Origin: Butyrivibrio sp. UBA3740
Lineage (GTDB): Bacteria > Bacillota > Clostridia > Lachnospirales > Lachnospiraceae
Length of the DNA: 10,191 bases
Direction: 5' to 3'
NCBI GenBank assembly: GCA_002372465.1
Contig: DFGW01000109.1
Location: forward strand, 1 to 10,191
Below the pieces are notes generated by a model. It worked only from the letters and a program-made list of their open reading frames with translations. It did no database searches and was not told the DNA's origin. Positions 6,656-10,191 of the stretch are shown here, piece by piece (the stretch's first letter is position 1; each line of letters starts with the position of its first letter). Both the position numbers and the translations under genes were made by a program.

Positions 6656-8455
6656 TCAGTCACTTATAAGCTTAAGATTTGAAATGTCCGGTGAGATAGC
6701 CATGGAGTAGTTGGTGTAGTACACAACGAATCCGGGCTTGGCTCCACCGGGCTTTTTTACATCCTTGCGTTTTAAGTAGTCGATCTCAACCTTCTCCTGG
6801 TTCTTGCCTTTGGAATAGAAGCCTGCAAGAGCAGCAGCTTCTTCGAAAGCCCTGTCCGGTACTTCTTTGCCCCCGGTTAAAAGAACTACGTGAGAGCCAG
6901 GAATTTTCTTGGCATGGAACCACCAGTCGCCGCCGTTGGCCATCTTAAAGGTGAGCTCGTCGTTCTGGATATTGTTCTTGCCAACATAGATATCAAAGCC
7001 ATCGCTGCTGACATAGTGGAAGGGCTTGCTGGTGATCTTTTCCTTTCTGCCGTTCTTGCCTGTAGGGCGGGACTTGATATAGCCGCTTTCAAAAAGCTCC
7101 TGTCTTATCTGCGCCAGGTCAGCTTCCTGCTTGGCAATGTCAAGAGAATTGGAGATTGATTCAAGCTGCTCTATAGCTTCGGCAACCTCCTTCATCTGTT
7201 CCTCCAAAGCTTCCTGGGTCCTTTTTAGTTTGGTGTACTTATCAAAGTACTTCTTGGCATTCTGGTTAGGCGTGAGAGTAGGGTCAAGAGGGATCGTAAT
7301 GTCTTTTCCTGTGTTGTAGTCGTTGACAGTGATGGATTTATCCCCTTCCTTGGCACTGTAGCCATAGGTGTTTAGAAGCTCTCCATAGGTGCGATACTTG
7401 TCCTTTTTCTCGGAATCCTCCATCTGCTTGGTCTGAAGGTCGTATTTACGAACGTTTCTCTCCAGGGCAGTCTGGACAATTTTACGAAGATCAACGGATT
7501 TCTGGCGAATACGGGTTACGACATTTTTCTCTGAGTAATACTGTTCTATGAGAGAAGAAATGCTCTCTGATCTGACAAAAGAGCTGCCTTCGTCTTCATC
7601 AGCCTCATCCCGATAGCCGTAGATTGTAAGCGGAATTGATGAATATTCCTTTGGTGAATCACCGTCATAGTAGATGGCAGGGACGAAATCTCCGCCTTTG
7701 ACACATTCCATTATCTCATCGAAGGCCTTGTATACAGCGATTGCCTCTTTTGTCTCAAGGGCTATGGCAGACTTATCGGCGTCAATACCTGCCCTGAAGC
7801 ATATTTCCTGGGCGACGATGGGAGACAGGCCTGTATAGCTTGAATATATGGCCTTGAAAAGTGGCATTCCCTTTGAAAGAACTACTGAGGAAAACTCATC
7901 AGCAGTTGTGGTCAGGGGATTTGTCTTTTCCTGACCGGGGACAAAATAAGTACGTCCGGGAAGAACCTCCCTTACAGAGCTTACTGAAGCGGGGATATGC
8001 TTGATACTGTCTATGATGATGTCATTCTCGTCTGTGAAGATGATATTGCTGTATTTGCCCATGATCTCGATCAGAAGGACCTTATGACGAAGATCTCCCA
8101 TTTCATCCAGATGCTCGATCTCAAAACGTATGATCCTCTCAAGGCCTCCCGGCTGAGTGACAGATATGATACGACCGTTCTGGATGTGCTTACGAAGAAG
8201 CATGCAGAAATTCGGGGCGGTCATGGGAGAGGCTTTGCTCTCATCTGTCAGATACACAAGGGGGAGAGAAGCATCTGCAGAAAGAACCAGCCTTGTCTGC
8301 TTGATCCCAAACTGCTCAGCTGCTTCATAGGAAAGCTTAACTGTAATGAAGAGCTCATCACTCTCAGTCTGGGCAATCTTATATATCCTTCCTCCGGTTA
8401 CTATGTTCTTAAAATCCTTTGTTAAATTTGCGATTGTAATTCCGTCAAATGCCAT
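6656..8455 (-). CDS. rqcH: Ribosome-associated quality control factor RqcH (Rqc2/NEMF homolog, NFACT family)
   Basis: The 599-residue product belongs to the family once annotated as fibronectin-binding protein FbpA/YloA. RqcH binds 50S subunits blocked by peptidyl-tRNA and directs addition of C-terminal alanine tails that mark the stalled peptide for proteolysis. Visible parts: an NFACT-N start (MAFDGITIANLTKDF, GGRIYKI), APNFCMLLRKHI at 80-91 and EIMGKYSNII at 130-139. A helix-hairpin-helix-like stretch lies near 208-232 (GLSPIVAQEICFRAGI), and two charged coiled-coil arms near 300-355 and 400-455. A C-terminal NFACT-R (DUF814) domain spans 477-590, with DWWFHAKKIPGSHVV and KKPGGAKPGFVVY. 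Length is slightly above the roughly 570 residues of the Bacillus protein. The DR pair important for tailing (D97-R98 in B. subtilis) aligns by eye with E106-R107. Start: ATG at 8455 with AAGGAA nine bases upstream. It is divergent from trpS across 113 bases. Confidence 0.94.
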   Translation of the reverse strand: MAFDGITIANLTKDFKNIVTGGRIYKIAQTESDELFITVKLSYEAAEQFGIKQTRLVLSADASLPLVYLTDESKASPMTAPNFCMLLRKHIQNGRIISVTQPGGLERIIRFEIEHLDEMGDLRHKVLLIEIMGKYSNIIFTDENDIIIDSIKHIPASVSSVREVLPGRTYFVPGQEKTNPLTTTADEFSSVVLSKGMPLFKAIYSSYTGLSPIVAQEICFRAGIDADKSAIALETKEAIAVYKAFDEIMECVKGGDFVPAIYYDGDSPKEYSSIPLTIYGYRDEADEDEGSSFVRSESISSLIEQYYSEKNVVTRIRQKSVDLRKIVQTALERNVRKYDLQTKQMEDSEKKDKYRTYGELLNTYGYSAKEGDKSITVNDYNTGKDITIPLDPTLTPNQNAKKYFDKYTKLKRTQEALEEQMKEVAEAIEQLESISNSLDIAKQEADLAQIRQELFESGYIKSRPTGKNGRKEKITSKPFHYVSSDGFDIYVGKNNIQNDELTFKMANGGDWWFHAKKIPGSHVVLLTGGKEVPDRAFEEAAALAGFYSKGKNQEKVEIDYLKRKDVKKPGGAKPGFVVYYTNYSMAISPDISNLKLISD

Positions 8456-8508
8456 GAATCTTTATTCCTTATCTTATAAATTTGCAAAGTTAATTCTATC
8501 ATAAATCC

Positions 8509-8537
8509 TTGAGAAAATCGCCTTTTGCTGATATAGT
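8509..8537 (+). promoter_or_regulatory. Sigma-A type promoter of trpS
   Basis: TTGAGA (8509-8514) and TATAGT (8532-8537) are separated by exactly 17 bases, the ideal housekeeping spacing. Transcription should begin near 8544, giving a leader of about 25 bases before the ATG at 8569. That leader holds the ribosome binding site but no room for a T-box or attenuator. Confidence 0.75.
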
Positions 8538-8555
8538 AATCTTTAGTGTATTAAC

Positions 8556-8560
8556 GGAGG
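8556..8560 (+). promoter_or_regulatory. Ribosome binding site fixing the trpS start
   Basis: GGAGG lies eight bases before the ATG at 8569. An upstream in-frame TTG at 8509 overlaps the promoter -35 hexamer and has no such site, so the ATG is the start. Confidence 0.85.
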
Positions 8561-8568
8561 AAAATTTA

Positions 8569-9579
8569 ATGGAAGCAGAGAAAAACGAAAAGAAAGTCAT
8601 GCTCTCCGGCATTCAGCCCAGCGGAGATTTACATTTAGGAAATTACCTTGGCGCCATCAAGAACTGGGCGGACAGGGTTAATGAATTTGAGTGCTATTAC
8701 TTCATGGCAGATCTTCATACAATTACAGTAAGACAGGACCCTAAGGAACTCAGGAGACGCTCTTTGGAGATGCTTGCTCTTTATATTGCATGTGGTCTTG
8801 ATCCGGAGAAGAATACTCTTTTCCTTCAGTCCCATGTACCTGCCCATGCGCAGCTTGGATGGGTCTTAGACTGCTACACAATGTTCGGTGAGCTCAGTCG
8901 TATGACCCAGTTCAAGGATAAATCAGAGAAGCATAAGGACAATATCAATGCAGGACTCTTTACTTATCCATCCCTTATGGCAGCGGATATCCTTCTTTAT
9001 CAGCCGCATTACGTCCCTGTAGGAGAGGACCAGAAGCAGCACGTTGAGCTTACAAGGAATATTGCAGAGCGTTTCAACAACATCTACGGAGATGTGTTCA
9101 GAATCCCTGAGCCATACATTGCAAAGACCGGTGCACGTATTTACGGCCTTTCAACACCCGGCGCCAAGATGAGTAAGTCAGAGCCAAACGGCTGTGTATT
9201 CCTCATGGATGAACCTGATGTAGTAATGAAGAAGTTCAAGAGAGCAGTTACAGACTCAGATACTGAGAACTGCGTACGCTTTGACAAGGAGAATAAGCCC
9301 GGCGTAGCAAACCTCATGAACATCTATTCAACCATCACAGGAAAGACTTACGAAGAGATTGAGAAAGAATTTGCCGGACAGGGCTACGGAGTATTTAAGC
9401 CGGCAGTGGGAGAAGCAGTCCTTGAGACCCTGAATCCTATCAGAGAGGAAGCTAAGCGCCTCATTGCTGATAAAGCATATCTTGAGAACGTATATAAGGA
9501 AGGAGCGCAGAGAGCTTCCTATATCGCTAATAAGACTCTTAGAAAAGTATATAAAAAGGTTGGATTCTACCAGCTTTGA
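8569..9579 (+). CDS. trpS: Tryptophanyl-tRNA synthetase
   Basis: This cytosolic class I aminoacyl-tRNA synthetase activates tryptophan with ATP and charges tRNA-Trp. The 336-residue length is normal for bacterial TrpS. The N-terminus reads MLSGIQPSGDLHLGNYLGA (from residue 11), with the HIGH-type signature HLGN at 22-25. ADLHTITV follows, then PVGEDQKQHVELTR in the active-site region, and the KMSKS loop is intact at 200-204 (AKMSKSEPNG). The C-terminal anticodon-binding helical domain looks complete, ending KKVGFYQL. It has its own promoter 32 bases upstream and ends 9 bases before a strong terminator, so it is probably monocistronic. Nothing looks broken. The absence of a T-box leader sets it apart from many Firmicutes synthetase genes. 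Confidence 0.97.
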   Translation: MEAEKNEKKVMLSGIQPSGDLHLGNYLGAIKNWADRVNEFECYYFMADLHTITVRQDPKELRRRSLEMLALYIACGLDPEKNTLFLQSHVPAHAQLGWVLDCYTMFGELSRMTQFKDKSEKHKDNINAGLFTYPSLMAADILLYQPHYVPVGEDQKQHVELTRNIAERFNNIYGDVFRIPEPYIAKTGARIYGLSTPGAKMSKSEPNGCVFLMDEPDVVMKKFKRAVTDSDTENCVRFDKENKPGVANLMNIYSTITGKTYEEIEKEFAGQGYGVFKPAVGEAVLETLNPIREEAKRLIADKAYLENVYKEGAQRASYIANKTLRKVYKKVGFYQL

Positions 9580-9588
9580 TAAAAATCA

Positions 9589-9620
9589 AGAAGCCGCTTT
9601 CGTTATTGAAAGCGGCTTCT
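9589..9620. terminator. Strong, probably bidirectional intrinsic terminator between trpS and uxaB
   Basis: AGAAGCCGCTTTC (9589-9601) pairs perfectly with GAAAGCGGCTTCT (9608-9620) around the six-base loop GTTATT. On the + strand it is followed by a weak AT tract (ATATATT). On the - strand it is followed by CTTGATTTTTA, so it can also stop transcripts of the convergent reductase gene. Confidence 0.88.
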
Positions 9621-9638
9621 ATATATTAAGGAGTTAAA

Positions 9639-9707
9639 ATGAAAAAGCTGTTTTTTACAGGCAGCTTGCATATGCTTTCTCTGCACCTTCTGTGTGGATC
9701 TTCTTAA
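9639..9707 (+). CDS. Possible 22-codon small ORF with a good ribosome binding site
   Basis: AAGGAG (9628-9633) lies five bases before an ATG at 9639. The frame encodes 22 residues starting MKKLFFTGSLHMLSLHLL and stops at 9707. Most of it overlaps the 3' end of the opposite-strand reductase gene, so its codons are constrained by that gene. It lies just downstream of the trpS terminator and has no visible promoter. It may be chance, a tiny hydrophobic peptide, or the left-over start of a lost gene. Confidence 0.2.
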   Translation: MKKLFFTGSLHMLSLHLLCGSS

Positions 9708-10191
9708 GATCTGCAACTACTGCATCCGTGAGACCTTCGATCTTGTTGAGGTCCTGATCCCACATTTTCTCGTTGCCAAGAACTGCCTTGACGAGGTCTT
9801 CCTCGGAGTCATTTCTGTGGTCATAGAAGAACTCCAGAGCCCATCTGTCATCGCTTACAGTGTAGGTGTTGCCGGCAGGTCTTTTGCATACAAGCCCCTT
9901 ATCGGTGAGCTCCTGAATGTCATTTGAGTAAAATGCAATGTAGGCTGCCAGGGACATTGTGAGGCAAACAGGAAGCTTGCCATTCTTGTCTATGTACTGA
10001 AGGAATGAAGGCATGTTTCTGGCTTTCCATTTGCTGGTTGAGTTCAGTGAAATGGACATAAGCTCGTGGTTTACGAAAGGATTGTTGAAACGATCCTTAA
10101 CTGCAGCTGCGAACTGGTTAAGATCATTCTCGTCAAGATGGTCAACCAGGGTAGGAATAACTTCCTCGTTCAGCATCTTGTTCATGAAGCC
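9655..10191 (-). CDS. uxaB: Tagaturonate reductase (altronate oxidoreductase), C-terminal part
   Basis: The frame is open to the right edge, so the N-terminal NAD-binding domain and start codon lie outside; 178 residues are visible. They match the C-terminal helical domain of the long-chain mannitol dehydrogenase family, closest by eye to UxaB. The landmarks are NEEVIPTL, FAAAVKDRFNNPFVNHELM, ISLNSTSKWKARNMPSFLQY, and KLPVCLTMSLAAYIAFY. UxaB reduces D-tagaturonate to D-altronate with NADH in galacturonate (pectin) catabolism. A related family member such as fructuronate reductase or a mannitol dehydrogenase is possible, but the NPF..HELM..SLNS and LPVCLTMSLAAYIAFY features favour UxaB. The gene converges on trpS and shares its terminator. 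Other uxa genes would be expected beyond the right edge (inference). Confidence 0.82.
   Translation of the reverse strand, partial: GFMNKMLNEEVIPTLVDHLDENDLNQFAAAVKDRFNNPFVNHELMSISLNSTSKWKARNMPSFLQYIDKNGKLPVCLTMSLAAYIAFYSNDIQELTDKGLVCKRPAGNTYTVSDDRWALEFFYDHRNDSEEDLVKAVLGNEKMWDQDLNKIEGLTDAVVADLKKIHTEGAEKAYASCL

Noticed and set aside
7997..8425. A 142-codon open frame on the + strand within rqcH.
   Set aside because: It is antisense to the conserved NFACT-N region of RqcH, which fully explains the sequence. Its product matches no known family by eye.
8456..8568. Possible T-box riboswitch before trpS.
   Set aside because: The intergenic region is only 113 bases, with no specifier-loop-like structure or T-box-like sequence, and a promoter at 8509-8537 leaves too short a leader.

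Overview
The window looks like a chromosomal segment from an anaerobic, low-to-medium GC member of the Firmicutes, most likely Lachnospiraceae (Butyrivibrio or Pseudobutyrivibrio type). The evidence is a very large secreted surface protein built from InlB-type and YDG/MBG-type repeats with a VLGA-rich pre-anchor tail, strong GGAGG ribosome binding sites, and a tagaturonate reductase gene typical of plant-polysaccharide degraders. The taxonomic call is inference. No mobile element, CRISPR array, tRNA or rRNA was seen.

Layout, left to right. (1) 3-635, + strand: the C-terminal third of a MATE-like polysaccharide/lipid flippase of the SpoVB/MurJ group, entering from the left edge. (2) 636-809: an AT-rich intergenic region with overlapping inverted repeats and a possible promoter. 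(3) 810-5174, + strand: a 1454-residue surface protein with a signal peptide, an acidic low-complexity stretch, a beta-rich module ending in an HFSxYVV motif, an unrecognised cysteine-containing region, three InlB-like repeats alternating with related spacer domains, a YDG/MBG-type domain, three VLGA motifs, a membrane anchor and a basic tail. (4) A hairpin at 5209-5240, followed by a TTG-initiated sodium:neurotransmitter-symporter-family transporter, 5271-6638. (5) Convergent to it, 6656-8455 on the - strand: the ribosome quality control factor RqcH (NFACT family, formerly annotated as fibronectin-binding protein). (6) Divergent from rqcH, 8569-9579: trpS, with a good sigma-A promoter and no T-box. 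(7) A perfect 13-bp-stem terminator at 9589-9620, shared with the convergent C-terminal part of a tagaturonate reductase (uxaB), 9655-10191, which runs off the right edge.

The genes do not form one pathway. Envelope biogenesis or surface display is on the left, a sodium-coupled (probably amino-acid) transporter is in the middle, and translation housekeeping (RqcH and TrpS, divergently arranged) is on the right, followed by hexuronate catabolism. The most unusual content is the surface protein: its repeated composite architecture, its atypical C-terminus without an LPXTG motif, and an internal hydrophobic insert. Nothing here amounts to a clearly new multi-gene system.
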